From: Hymenobacter edaphi
Lineage (GTDB): Bacteria > Bacteroidota > Bacteroidia > Cytophagales > Hymenobacteraceae
Reading direction: 5' to 3'
NCBI RefSeq assembly: GCF_003258365.1
Contig: NZ_QHKM01000003.1
Coordinates: 248,001-312,000, forward strand
DNA length: 64,000 bases
A program made the translations under genes and the position numbers. Shown in pieces: positions 1-9,000 of the stretch. Numbering within the stretch: the stretch's first letter is position 1; each line of letters starts with the position of its first letter. The notes beneath the pieces are model-generated. The model worked only from the letters and a program-made list of their open reading frames with translations. It had not been told where the DNA came from and searched no databases.

Positions 1-1
1 C

Positions 2-763
2 AAGGCCCTGCTGGAGCTGGGCGGCAACAACGCCATCATCATCACCCCCCACGCCGACCTCGACATGGCCATCCGCGCCGTGCTCTTCGGCGCCGTGGGC
101 ACCGCGGGCCAGCGCTGCACCACCACGCGCCGCCTCATCGTGCACGCCGACGTGTACGACGACGTGAAGCAGCGCCTGCTCTCGGCTTACCCCAAGCTGC
201 CCATCGGCCACCCGCTGCAGGAGGGCAACCTCGTGGGCCCGCTCATCGATACCGACGCGGTGCAGAGCTTCACCAAGGCGCTGGCGGCCGTGCAAGCCGA
301 AGGCGGCACGCTGCTCACCGGCGGCGAGGTGCTCAGCGGCCCGGGCTACGAAACCGGTACCTACGTGCAGCCGGCACTGGTGGAAGCCAAAAACGAGTAC
401 CACACCGTGCAGGAAGAAACCTTCGCCCCGATTCTGTACCTGATCAAGTACGAAGGCACCGTTGAAAACGCCATCGAGTTGCAGAACGGCGTGCGGCAGG
501 GCCTCTCGTCGTCCATCTTCTCGCTGAACATGCGCGAGACGGAAGCCTTCCTGGCCCACACCGGCTCCGACTGCGGCATTGCCAATGTGAACATCGGCAC
601 CTCGGGCGCCGAAATCGGCGGGGCTTTCGGCGGCGAGAAGGAAACCGGTGGCGGCCGCGAATCCGGCTCCGACGCCTGGCGCGTGTACATGCGCCGCCAG
701 ACCAACACCATCAACTACAGCACCCAGCTGCCGCTGGCCCAGGGCATCAAGTTCGATATCTAA
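2..763 (+). CDS. Aldehyde dehydrogenase, C-terminal part (5' end outside window)
   Basis: The reading frame is open from base 2, so this gene enters from the left edge. It begins with the LELGGNNA active-site Glu segment typical of NAD(P)-dependent aldehyde dehydrogenases. The catalytic Cys follows in [11 protein letters not shown] about 30 residues later. The [14 protein letters not shown] block and the [12 protein letters not shown]-terminal block are also present. The GQRCTT and [22 protein letters not shown] spelling is closest to the ALDH7 (alpha-aminoadipic semialdehyde dehydrogenase, AmaB-like) group. It would oxidise a semialdehyde to the acid in the cytosol, probably in lysine breakdown; the substrate is inferred from family only. 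A strong hairpin follows the stop. Confidence 0.93.
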   Translation, partial: KALLELGGNNAIIITPHADLDMAIRAVLFGAVGTAGQRCTTTRRLIVHADVYDDVKQRLLSAYPKLPIGHPLQEGNLVGPLIDTDAVQSFTKALAAVQAEGGTLLTGGEVLSGPGYETGTYVQPALVEAKNEYHTVQEETFAPILYLIKYEGTVENAIELQNGVRQGLSSSIFSLNMRETEAFLAHTGSDCGIANVNIGTSGAEIGGAFGGEKETGGGRESGSDAWRVYMRRQTNTINYSTQLPLAQGIKFDI

Positions 764-782
764 GCCGGTGCCGTATGCTCCC

Positions 783-819
783 AAAAAAGCCCCGCAGCTA
801 CCAGCTGCGGGGCTTTTTT
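783..819. terminator. Bidirectional hairpin terminator
   Basis: A 17-bp perfect stem (A6 then GCCCCGCAGCT, mirrored after a 3-nt loop) ends in T6 and begins with A6. It can therefore stop transcription from both the aldehyde dehydrogenase and the convergent lipoprotein gene. Confidence 0.9.
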
Positions 820-821
820 AC

Positions 822-1358
822 TTATCGGCTGATTTTGATGTCGCCGTGGCCTTTCGCCTGCAGCGTACTGCCCGCGTAAAAAACGTAATACAGGCGGTAG
901 GTCTGGCCGTTGGCGTACTGGTCGGCGTTCAGGACGAGCTGTAAGCCGTAGCCGCCGGTGGTGCTGCCGAGACTGGTCCGGCTGATAACCTGGTAATGCT
1001 GATCGGCCACCACGATTTCCAGGGCCATGCCCGGGGGCTTTTCGAAGGGAAACGTTGCCAATTGACCGGCCGGATTGGGGTACAGCGTCCGAAGGGCCTG
1101 GCGGTTGAACGTACTACTGGCAGCCGCGTTGAGCGGCACGTTCAGCGAGCTGAACAGGGCTAGCTCCTGCTCGTTCCACTCTCCGTCCAGGGACCAGTCG
1201 GTAGCATCGACGTGGCCCGTCGGGCGGTTGTTGGCGTCGGTTTCGGTGACGCCGCCGTTGGGCCCAAAATCAATGCGAGGCCGCTGGTCTTCGTCGGCTT
1301 TCTTGCCGCAGCCCGCCAGCAGGGCCAGCAGCAACAGGCTGTATGCGCAACGTTTCAT
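822..1358 (-). CDS. Lipoprotein with a sorting-domain-like C-terminus
   Basis: A 178-aa protein. The longest frame starts upstream, but the ATG at 1358 gives a clean lipoprotein signal: MKRC, a hydrophobic stretch, then lipobox LLAGC followed by GKKADED. The acidic residues after Cys are compatible with surface lipoprotein export signals of Bacteroidota. The last 90 residues begin with a YPNPAG motif and alternate beta-strand-like segments to a basic end (KISR). This resembles the layout of type IX secretion C-terminal domains, but the match is loose. It lies 22 bp after the FkbM gene on the same strand, so the two are probably co-transcribed. No specific function is recognised. Confidence 0.75.
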   Translation of the reverse strand: MKRCAYSLLLLALLAGCGKKADEDQRPRIDFGPNGGVTETDANNRPTGHVDATDWSLDGEWNEQELALFSSLNVPLNAAASSTFNRQALRTLYPNPAGQLATFPFEKPPGMALEIVVADQHYQVISRTSLGSTTGGYGLQLVLNADQYANGQTYRLYYVFYAGSTLQAKGHGDIKISR

Positions 1359-1380
1359 AGCTAATCGGTTTTCCGGCGGC

Positions 1381-2106
1381 TTACGCCGGATAGGCAATAA
1401 AATAGTAGTTCTTGCCCTGCTCGAACTGCTGCACGAACTCCTGGCGCGTAAACGGCGCCTCGCTGCGCAGCCAGCGCTTCATCAGCGACACCTGCAGGCC
1501 CGCTTTTTCCGTCAGCAGGTCGTACACCTGCTCGGGGCGGGTGCCGTAGCAGTCGGCCGCGCCCAGGCCGTGCTCGAAGATGACTACCGGCCGGGTGCGG
1601 CGCAGCGTTTCCACCGCGCCCTGCAGCACCTGCAGCTCGGCGCCCTCCACGTCGATTTTGATCAAATCCACGCGCTGATCCAGGGGGATGACGTGGTCCA
1701 TCAGGTCGGTTTGCACCTCGATAGTGGTATCCTGCTCGTCGGGCTTGTCGTAGTTGCGCTTCTGCAAGCCGCTGTAGGCGGGGTTGCTGATGACGTAGTT
1801 GAAGGTGGCCGTGCCCTTGGCGTTGCTCAGCGCCACGTTCAGGATGCGGGCCAGGCCCGGCGCGTCGTAGCGGCGCTGCAGGTCGGCGTAGAGGTCGGGG
1901 AGGGGTTCGAAGCCGAAGTGCCGGCCCTGCGGGGCGGCGGCCAGCATCAGGTCCAGCACCTCGCCCTTGTGGCAACCGATATCGATGCAGGTCGAGCCGG
2001 GGCGGCACACGCGCTTAATCACGGCGCGCGTCTGCTCGTCGTACTGCTGATTCTTGGTAAAGGCAATCGGCAGGCGTTTCAGGATGGATTTGAGCACTTC
2101 TTTCAT
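1381..2106 (-). CDS. FkbM family SAM-dependent methyltransferase
   Basis: A 241-aa protein. It carries a SAM-binding motif I in TCIDIGCHKGEVLDLML, and later the LIKIDVEGAELQVLQGA motif (post-I acidic loop and DVEGAE) diagnostic of the FkbM family. Length is normal for the family. These enzymes O-methylate sugars, often on glycans or secondary metabolites; the acceptor cannot be read from the sequence. The ATG at 2106 is followed by a basic, amphipathic start (MKEVLKSILKRLP). It is the first gene of a probable two-gene unit with the lipoprotein and is divergent from the sigma factor gene, with a 147-bp shared upstream region. Confidence 0.9.
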   Translation of the reverse strand: MKEVLKSILKRLPIAFTKNQQYDEQTRAVIKRVCRPGSTCIDIGCHKGEVLDLMLAAAPQGRHFGFEPLPDLYADLQRRYDAPGLARILNVALSNAKGTATFNYVISNPAYSGLQKRNYDKPDEQDTTIEVQTDLMDHVIPLDQRVDLIKIDVEGAELQVLQGAVETLRRTRPVVIFEHGLGAADCYGTRPEQVYDLLTEKAGLQVSLMKRWLRSEAPFTRQEFVQQFEQGKNYYFIAYPA

Positions 2107-2253
2107 GGCCGGCGGGGGCTAGGCAAGGGAAAATCGGCTTTAAAGTTGGGAAAAAACGGCCGGTTTCGCCCGGTTTGCTGCCGGTGCAACCTTCGTAAAT
2201 CCGCCGGGGTCTTTGAGGCGCTAATGGTCAGAGGAGTAGAAAATCTGCCGCCG

Positions 2254-2886
2254 ATGTCTGAACTTTACCCACCCCCCTCTGCCGTTAGTGATTCGCTGAC
2301 TCCTCCCTCGCCTGCTGCGCCTATGGAAGCCGTTGCCTACGTTGACATTAATGCTCCGCTGGTGGAGCGCTGCCGCCTCGGCGACCGGCGCGCCCAGGCC
2401 GAGATATACAAGCGCTACGCCAAAGCCATGTTCAACGCCTCGCTGCGCATCACCGGCGACTACGCCGAGGCCGAAGACGTGCTGCAGGAGTCGTTTCTGA
2501 GCGCCTTCCGCGAGCTGCACACCTACAAGGGTGACTCCTCGTTCGGCTCGTGGCTGAAGCGCATCGTCATCAACAAGAGCATCAACTGCCTGCGCAACCG
2601 CCGCCTGCAGCTGGTGCCCCTGGCCGAGCAGCACGACGGCGCCGCCTCCGAAGAAGCCCTCACCCCGGGCGAGCAGGACGACGTACAGTGGCGGGCCGAC
2701 GTGCTGCGCCGCTGCATTCAGGAGCTGCCCGACGGCTACCGCCTCGTGCTGACCCTGTACCTGCTGGAAGGCTACGACCACGGCGAAATTGCCAGCATCA
2801 TGGGCATCACCGAATCCACGTCCAAGTCGCAATACAGCCGCGCCCGTAAGAAGCTGCTGGACCTGGCCCGCGAACAAGGACTGTAA
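2254..2886 (+). CDS. RNA polymerase sigma factor, ECF (sigma-70 family)
   Basis: A 210-aa protein if translation starts at the ATG at 2254 (MSELYPPP). An in-frame ATG at 2224 and Met-24 (2323) are alternatives. The much longer open frame upstream runs through the divergent methyltransferase and is not coding. Region 2 is seen as RYAKAMFNASLRITGDYAEAEDVLQESFL, with the usual DAEDVLQ-like core. Region 4 is seen as LPDGYRLVLTLYLLEGYDHGEIASIMGI, followed by the helix-turn-helix STSKSQYSRARKKLL. It is followed at 83 bp by a membrane protein that looks like its anti-sigma factor, the usual pairing for ECF factors that report envelope conditions. Confidence 0.93.
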   Translation: MSELYPPPSAVSDSLTPPSPAAPMEAVAYVDINAPLVERCRLGDRRAQAEIYKRYAKAMFNASLRITGDYAEAEDVLQESFLSAFRELHTYKGDSSFGSWLKRIVINKSINCLRNRRLQLVPLAEQHDGAASEEALTPGEQDDVQWRADVLRRCIQELPDGYRLVLTLYLLEGYDHGEIASIMGITESTSKSQYSRARKKLLDLAREQGL

Positions 2887-2969
2887 TCATCGTTTCATAA
2901 GATCAGCGGCCACCAAGGGCGCCCCACCCAATCAGCGCCCCGGCCGCGGGGAGCCCCGTGCGAAAGACC

Positions 2970-3734
2970 ATGACTGTCATGAAACCCAACTCCGGACTTG
3001 AGGCCTTCGTCGAGCGCAACCGCGCCGACTTCGACGCCTTCGAGCCGCGACCCGACCTCTGGGACGCCCTCGAAGCCCGCCTCGACCTGCCGGCCGACGC
3101 CGACGAAGCCTCCGGCGCGACGCCCACCCCCGTCGTGCCCCTGCACCCCTTCACGATGGCCCCGGCGCCCACCCAGCCTCAGGCCACCGCTCCCGCTGCC
3201 CGCTTCGGCTGGCAGCGCTACGCCGCCGCCGCGGCCGTGGCCCTGATGTTGGTTGCCGGCGGCTACGGCCTGCGCCGCGCCGACGAAACGCCCGGCGCCG
3301 TGGCCGCCACCGACACGGCCGCCATGACCACGCTGGGCGCCCAGTCTGCGCCCGTGAGCGTCATGGACGAGCCCGAGGCCATGGCCGTATCGAGCAACGC
3401 CGCGGCCCGCCGCCTGGAAAAGGCGGTGAAGCGCATGGAAACCTATTACGCGGCCCAGATCAGCGAGAAAAAGCACGAGCTGGATTTGCTCGACGCCGCC
3501 GCGCCCGGCACCATGCCCAACGACGCCGACTGGAAGCAGGAAATGGCCGCGCAGGACTCCACCTACCGGCAGCTGCGCGCCGACCTGTTTCAGAACCCCG
3601 ACCCGAACGCCGTGCTGGACGCGATGAACCAGAACCTGCAAATCCGGTTGGACATCCTGAACCAGCAGCTGCGCACCCGCGAGCAGATTCGCCAGTACCA
3701 CGACGACGCGTACACCCTCGCCGCCGACAAGTAA
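2970..3734 (+). CDS. Putative membrane anti-sigma factor-like protein
   Basis: A 254-aa protein. A GTG at 2958 and an ATG at 2979 are alternative starts. The N-terminal 40 residues (FDAFEPRPDLWDALEARL) look like the cytoplasmic segment of Bacteroidota anti-sigma-type proteins. A Pro/Ala-rich linker leads to one membrane segment at about residues 83-100 (YAAAAAVALMLVAGGYGL). The C-terminal half is helical, with a likely coiled coil around RRLEKAVKRMETYYAAQISEKK. There is no zinc-binding HxxxCxxC motif, so it is not a classical ZAS domain. Position directly after the ECF sigma gene supports a regulatory role; this is inference from context. Confidence 0.7.
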   Translation: MTVMKPNSGLEAFVERNRADFDAFEPRPDLWDALEARLDLPADADEASGATPTPVVPLHPFTMAPAPTQPQATAPAARFGWQRYAAAAAVALMLVAGGYGLRRADETPGAVAATDTAAMTTLGAQSAPVSVMDEPEAMAVSSNAAARRLEKAVKRMETYYAAQISEKKHELDLLDAAAPGTMPNDADWKQEMAAQDSTYRQLRADLFQNPDPNAVLDAMNQNLQIRLDILNQQLRTREQIRQYHDDAYTLAADK

Positions 3735-3755
3735 CCCTTGTTTTCCCTCCACCCC

Positions 3756-5033
3756 ATGCATTCCCCGATTCGACCTTTTCGGCAGGGCATCCTGGCGCTG
3801 ACGGCCCTGCTGGCCGTGGCGGCCGGCCCCCGCGGCGCCGCGGCGCAGTCCGCAGCAGCCCGGCCGGCCGGCGGGTACGTGCAGCCCTGCCCCGCCGACC
3901 GGTTCTGGGATGAAACCCTGGACGCCCGCTTTCAGCAGCTGCAGCAGCCGGCTGACGGGCAGACGACTCCGGCGCAGACCAGCCCCGCGCAGCCGCAACC
4001 CGAACCCGGCAACAACGGCGGCCTGACGGCCGAGAAAACCCGCAAAATCACCCGTTCCTTCGCCGCCGTGGCGGGCCGCCCGCTGACGGTGGAAACGCGC
4101 TACGGCCGCGTGCAGGTGAATACCTGGACGCGCAACGAAATCAAAGCCGAAGTCGACATCGTGGCCCGCGCCGACGAGGACGACAAGGCCCAGCGCCTGC
4201 TCGACATGATTCAGGTGCTGATGCAGGAAAACGCCAACCCCGAAGTCGGGCTGCTGCTCAAAACCCAGCTGGGCGAAATGCCCAAGGAGTGCTGGAGCCG
4301 GCAGCGCATCTACGAAATCAACTACACCATCTGGATGCCCAAGAGCACGCCGCTGAAGGTGAAGAACAGCTTCGGCGACGTGAGCCTGACCGGCGACCTG
4401 ACCGGCCCCACCGACCTGGCTGTGTGCTACGGCAGCCTGCGCACCGGCCGCCTGGAGGGCCCGCGCAACCACGTGCGCCTCAACAACGGCGCGGCCGTGC
4501 TGCCCTACGCCCGGCAGGCCACCATCGAGGCCAACCATTCGCGCCTGCGGCTGGAAGAAGGCCAGCGCGTGGATTTGCGCAACAACGGCTCCGACATTGA
4601 TATGGGCACGGTGCAGAGCCTGGCCGTGCTCAGCAAGTACGGCGACGTGAACCTGGGCACGGTGTACAACCTGCAGGGCTCCACTGGCTACTCGCGCTTC
4701 AGCATCGACAAGGTGGCCGAGCAGCTGGACATGAAGGTGCAGTACTGCCCCGCCTTCGAGGTGCGCACCACCGGCCCCAACTTCCGCCGCATCAGCGTGG
4801 ACGGGGGCTACAGCACCATCCTGCTAAACTTCCCCGACGACGCGGGCTTCAACTTCGACGTGAATTCGGAAAACGGCAAGGTGCTGATGGACAAGCGCCT
4901 GGTGAAGGTGCACAGCGAGGAAAACAGCTCGTCGAGCACTGAAATGCAGGGCCAGTACGGCGGCGCCCAGGCCAAACCCGCTGGCAACGTGAACATCAAA
5001 GCCCGCTACAGCAGCGTGAGCTTCAACCGCTAG
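3756..5033 (+). CDS. Exported DUF4097-like (adhesin-type beta-solenoid) protein
   Basis: A 425-aa protein starting at ATG 3756, 21 bp after the anti-sigma-like gene. The signal peptide is clear (RQGILALTALLAVAAGPRGAAAQ). The mature part, from about residue 100, shows repeated short beta-strand units such as VKNSFGDVSLTGDL, LAVLSKYGDVNLGTV and INYTIWMPKST. This is the look of the DUF4097/putative adhesin right-handed repeat family. The end (NVNIKARYSSVSFNR) fits a closing strand. It sits third in the sigma/anti-sigma unit and is probably made under that control and placed in the periplasm or at the surface. Exact role unknown. Confidence 0.75.
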   Translation: MHSPIRPFRQGILALTALLAVAAGPRGAAAQSAAARPAGGYVQPCPADRFWDETLDARFQQLQQPADGQTTPAQTSPAQPQPEPGNNGGLTAEKTRKITRSFAAVAGRPLTVETRYGRVQVNTWTRNEIKAEVDIVARADEDDKAQRLLDMIQVLMQENANPEVGLLLKTQLGEMPKECWSRQRIYEINYTIWMPKSTPLKVKNSFGDVSLTGDLTGPTDLAVCYGSLRTGRLEGPRNHVRLNNGAAVLPYARQATIEANHSRLRLEEGQRVDLRNNGSDIDMGTVQSLAVLSKYGDVNLGTVYNLQGSTGYSRFSIDKVAEQLDMKVQYCPAFEVRTTGPNFRRISVDGGYSTILLNFPDDAGFNFDVNSENGKVLMDKRLVKVHSEENSSSSTEMQGQYGGAQAKPAGNVNIKARYSSVSFNR

Positions 5034-5086
5034 ACAGAACTTACCGCGTGCCCTGTTTCGGAAAAGGCAGGACGAGCGGAGTGACG

Positions 5087-5117
5087 AGAAAAAGCCGGCT
5101 GCAACCGGCTTTTTCTG
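5087..5117 (+). terminator. Hairpin terminator after the sigma/anti-sigma unit
   Basis: A 12-bp stem (AGAAAAAGCCGG against CCGGCTTTTTCT) with a 6-nt loop and a following T-rich run, 54 bp past the stop at 5033. The remaining DNA to 5386 (about 270 bp) shows no gene I can support. Confidence 0.85.
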
Positions 5118-5386
5118 TTTTTCGGCGGGTAAGAGTAGGTGCAGGAACAAAAAAAGACCGGTCACCCGGAGGCATAGCCCAGGACCTTCCTGGCACCCGG
5201 TACCGCCGCTGCCACCGAAGTGCGGACGCTTTCCCGGTAACAGCGTAGCGCAGCCGCCGAGCCCGCGGCATCATTGGGCGTTGGTGGCCGCGCTCGGCCG
5301 TTTGGGCGGGGCGGGAACCAGATCCTTGGCCGCGCCGAGCGACGGTTCGGCTGCGGATGACGGAGGCGCGGCCGTACCTTTACCCA

Positions 5387-5953
5387 ATGCGTTTTCTGTT
5401 CCTTGCCGGCGCCGCGTTGCTGCTCAGCGCGCCGGCCCGTGCCCAACGTCCCGCCGCCATGCCTGCCACGCCGCCCGCTGCTCCGGAAGTTACCGCCCAC
5501 GCCTCGCGCATGCACACGCTCACGCTGCGGCTGCGGCCGGGGCAGGACGTGCGCCAGCAGCTCGCGGCCCTGGTGCAGCAGCAGCACCTGCGCGCCGCGG
5601 CCGTGCTGACCTGCGTGGGCAGCCTGACCCAGGTGACGCTGCGGCTGGCCAATCAGGAAGGCCCGACGGTGTACCGCGGCCACTTCGAAATCGTGTCGCT
5701 GGTGGGCACGCTGGCCGAAAGCGGCAGCCACCTGCACCTCTCGGTGGCCGACTCCACGGGGCGCACCATCGGCGGGCACCTGCTCGACGGTAACGTGGTG
5801 TATACCACCGCCGAGCTGGTGCTGGGCGTGCTCGACGACGTAGCCTTCGAACGGGAGGTTGATCCGACCTTCGGCTACCGCGAGCTGGCGGTGCGTCCGG
5901 CCGTGCCAGCCCCGGCAAAAGCCAGCCATAAGTCGCCGAAAGGGAAAAAATAA
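5387..5953 (+). CDS. Exported PPC/DUF296 domain protein
   Basis: A 188-aa protein from ATG 5387 with signal peptide MRFLFLAGAALLLSAPARA. Residues about 45-170 match the PPC (DUF296) domain: LTCVGSLTQVTLRLANQ, FEIVSLVGTL, SHLHLSVADSTGRTIGGHLL and VVYTTAELVLG. The conserved metal-site-like His residues are at GSHLHLS and GGHL. This domain forms trimers and is found in plant AT-hook proteins and as stand-alone bacterial proteins. No AT-hook is present here and the basic tail (KASHKSPKGKK) is short. A TACCTTTA sequence about 15 bp upstream resembles a Bacteroidota -7 box. An exported copy is uncommon; ligand unknown. Confidence 0.85.
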   Translation: MRFLFLAGAALLLSAPARAQRPAAMPATPPAAPEVTAHASRMHTLTLRLRPGQDVRQQLAALVQQQHLRAAAVLTCVGSLTQVTLRLANQEGPTVYRGHFEIVSLVGTLAESGSHLHLSVADSTGRTIGGHLLDGNVVYTTAELVLGVLDDVAFEREVDPTFGYRELAVRPAVPAPAKASHKSPKGKK

Positions 5954-6064
5954 GTGACGCGGCGGCGTACAATCTGCGGGCGTTTCCTTAGTATTATTGT
6001 AGTAATATCCGAATAGCGCCTAGCGTTATGCCCGGATGGATGCTCGTGTTTGTACCCTGTTTCT

Positions 6065-9000
6065 ATGCCCCACCGCTACGCTGGTTCCACGCTGCTGCTG
6101 AGCCTGCTGGCTACTGCCGCCGCCGCGCAGCCCTCTGCCGCCGTCGATGGCCCACCGCGGGCCACCCGCCCTGCCGCTGCCGCCCCGCCCACCCAGATGC
6201 CGCTGCTCGGCCGCGACGCCCTGCGCCAGGGCATTGCGCTGCACGATAAAAACGACTTCGGCGGCGCCATTGTCGCCTACCTGCGCGTACCCGCCAGCGA
6301 CTCGGCCTACGCCGACGTGCAGGGCGAGCTGGCCCTCTCGTACTGGGCCAACGACCAGTACGCCGAAGCCGCCGCCGCCGCCCAGCGCGCCATCGACCTG
6401 GGCCAGCGCAGCCCCATGCCCTACGCCACGCTCGGCAACTCGCAGGAGGAGCTGAAGCAGGCCGATAAGGCCTTGGCCACCTTCAAGACCGGGCTGAAGC
6501 AGTACCCGTATTCCGGCACGCTGTGGTTCAACCAGGCCGTGACCCTGGCCGGGCAAACGGGCCAGACGGCCGCCGCCGCGGCCTCGTACCAGCGCAGCCT
6601 GGAGCTACGGCCCCTGCACCCGGCCAGCCACCTGCAGCTGGCCCGCGTGGAGCTGCAGCAGGGCCACGCGGCCCACGCCCTGCTCGGCTACCTGACCTAC
6701 CTGATGCTGCAGCCCGACGCCGACGGCAGCCAAAGCGTGCTGATCCTGGCCGAGCAGCTTTCCTCGGGCAGCCTGGAAGTGGAAGCCAAGGACAAGCGGC
6801 CCGCCACCACGCCCAACGAGGCCTTCGCGGAGCTCGACGAACTGCTGGCCTCGCGCGTGGCCCTGCGCAAGGACTACCCGAGCCCGGTGAACTTCCAGGC
6901 CGCCGTGGTGAAGCAGACCAAGCTGCTGGTGGAGAAATTCCCGGCGGCCAAGGATGCCGCCGCGGCCGACTTCTGGCAGCGCGCCTACGGGCCGCTGGTG
7001 GAGGTGCTGCGCCAGGGCGACAACCTGACCACCTTCACCTACCTCATCCTCTGCTCGGCCGACGACAAAAAGGCCCTGAAGTGGGTGAAGGGTAACATGG
7101 GCAAGGTCAACAAGCTCTACGAGGCGGCCCGGCCCCAGCTCAACCTGCTGCGCGACTTCACCACTGTGGAGCGCGGCGGCAAGTCTACCAGGGTAGAAGC
7201 GTGGTACTACGACGAAGGCGCGCTCAGCGGCCTCGGCGACGCCCGGCGCGACGCCGCGGGCAAGGTCACGCCCGAAGGCCCCTGGCAGTTTTTCGACAAC
7301 CAGGGCAACCTCGAAGGCGAAGGCAGCTACACCAGCGGCGAGAAAACCGGCGCCTGGCGCTACTACTTCGCCGACGGCAAGCTGCAGCGCGAATGCACCT
7401 ACGACGCGCAGGGCAAGCTGACGGGCGCCTTTAAGCAGTACTACGATTCCGGCAAGCTGGAAATCGACGGCACGTACCGCGCCGGGGAGCCGGTGGGCTC
7501 CGCCAAAATCTTCCACCCTTGCGGCGCCCTGCGCGAGGAGCGGCGCTACAACGACGCCGGCCAGCAGGACGGCCCCTTCGTGAAGTACTACGCCAGCGGG
7601 CAGGTGGAGGAGCGCGGCACCTACCGGCAGGACCAGGCCGACGGCCCGCTGCTGGATTTCTACCCCGACGGCACGCCCGAGTACGAGGTGACCATGGCCG
7701 CCGGCAAGCAGCAAGGGCCGATAACCTCGTACTACCCCGGCCCCGGCAAGCGCGTGGAGTACCGCGCCGTGATGGAGCAGGGCGAGATGAACGGCGCCTA
7801 CACGGGCTACCACCCGGGTGGGCAGGTGCGTGAGCAGGGCAGCTACGCCAAGGGCAAGCGCACCGGCCTCTGGAAAACCTTCTACGCCGACGGCAAGCCC
7901 TCCACCGAGCAGACCTATGATGCGCAGGGCAAGCTGCACGGCGTGTACCGCGACTTTGACGTGGACGGCCAGCTCTACAGCGAAATCACCTACGACCACG
8001 ACCGGGCCCGCAAGTCGGTGTACCTGGACCGGCAGGGCAAGCCGCTGCAGCAAAACAACCTCGCGGGCAACGGCGAGGTGGCCGTGCGCGGCCTGCGCCC
8101 CGACGGCACGCCCGCCTACAGCGGCACCTACCGCCAAGGCCTGCAGCAGGGCGAGTGGACCTACGTCTACCGCCACGGCACGCCCTCGGTGCGCCAGCGC
8201 TACCGCGACGACCAGCTCGACGGCGTGGTGGAAGCCTTTCACCCCAACGGCCGCGTGCGCACCCGCACCACCTACGAGGCCGGCAGCCGGCACGGCCGCT
8301 TCGAGGAGTACGCCGCCGACGGCGTGCTGCGCCAGGAAGGCTGGTACGTGAACGGGCAGCGGCAGGGCGCCTGGCGCGACTACTACGCCGATGGCACGCT
8401 CAGCGAGGAATACGGCTTCTACCAGGACAACGAAAACGGCCTGCGCCGCAGCTACACACCCACCGGCCGGCTCTCGGGCGAGCAGTGGTTCAAGGCCAGC
8501 CTGCCCACCCGCGTGGTGGCCTACGACTCCACCGGCCGCGTGCTCGACGACCGGCAGCTGGCCGTCGACGCCCCGAATTACCAGCTGAGCTACCCTTCGG
8601 GCAAGCCCCGCCTGCGCACCGGCCTGACCTGCGGCCTGTACGCCGGCAACGAGTGGTACTTTCCCTCGGGACAGGTGGAAACCAGCGCCGCCATGCGCCA
8701 GGGCCGCCGCGACGGCGCCTTCCGCGCGTTTTACCCCGGCGGCCAGCTGGCCGTGGCGGGCAGCTACGAGAGCAACGCGCCCAGCGGCGAGTGGAAGTAC
8801 TACTCGGCCGAGGGCCGGCTGCGCAGCCAGGGCCGCTACGCGGGCGGCGAGAAGGACGGCGAGTGGACTACCTACTACGCCAACGGGCAGGTGGCCGCGG
8901 TGGAAACTTACCGCAGCGGCGAGTTGCACGGCCTGTGCCGCACCTTCGACCCGGCCGGGCAGCTCATCTATGAAAAACGCTACCAGCAGGACGACATCAT

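Noticed and set aside
1075-2253. N-terminal extension of the sigma factor frame
   Set aside because: It overlaps the lipoprotein and methyltransferase genes on the other strand and has no domain; a normal ECF length starts at 2254.
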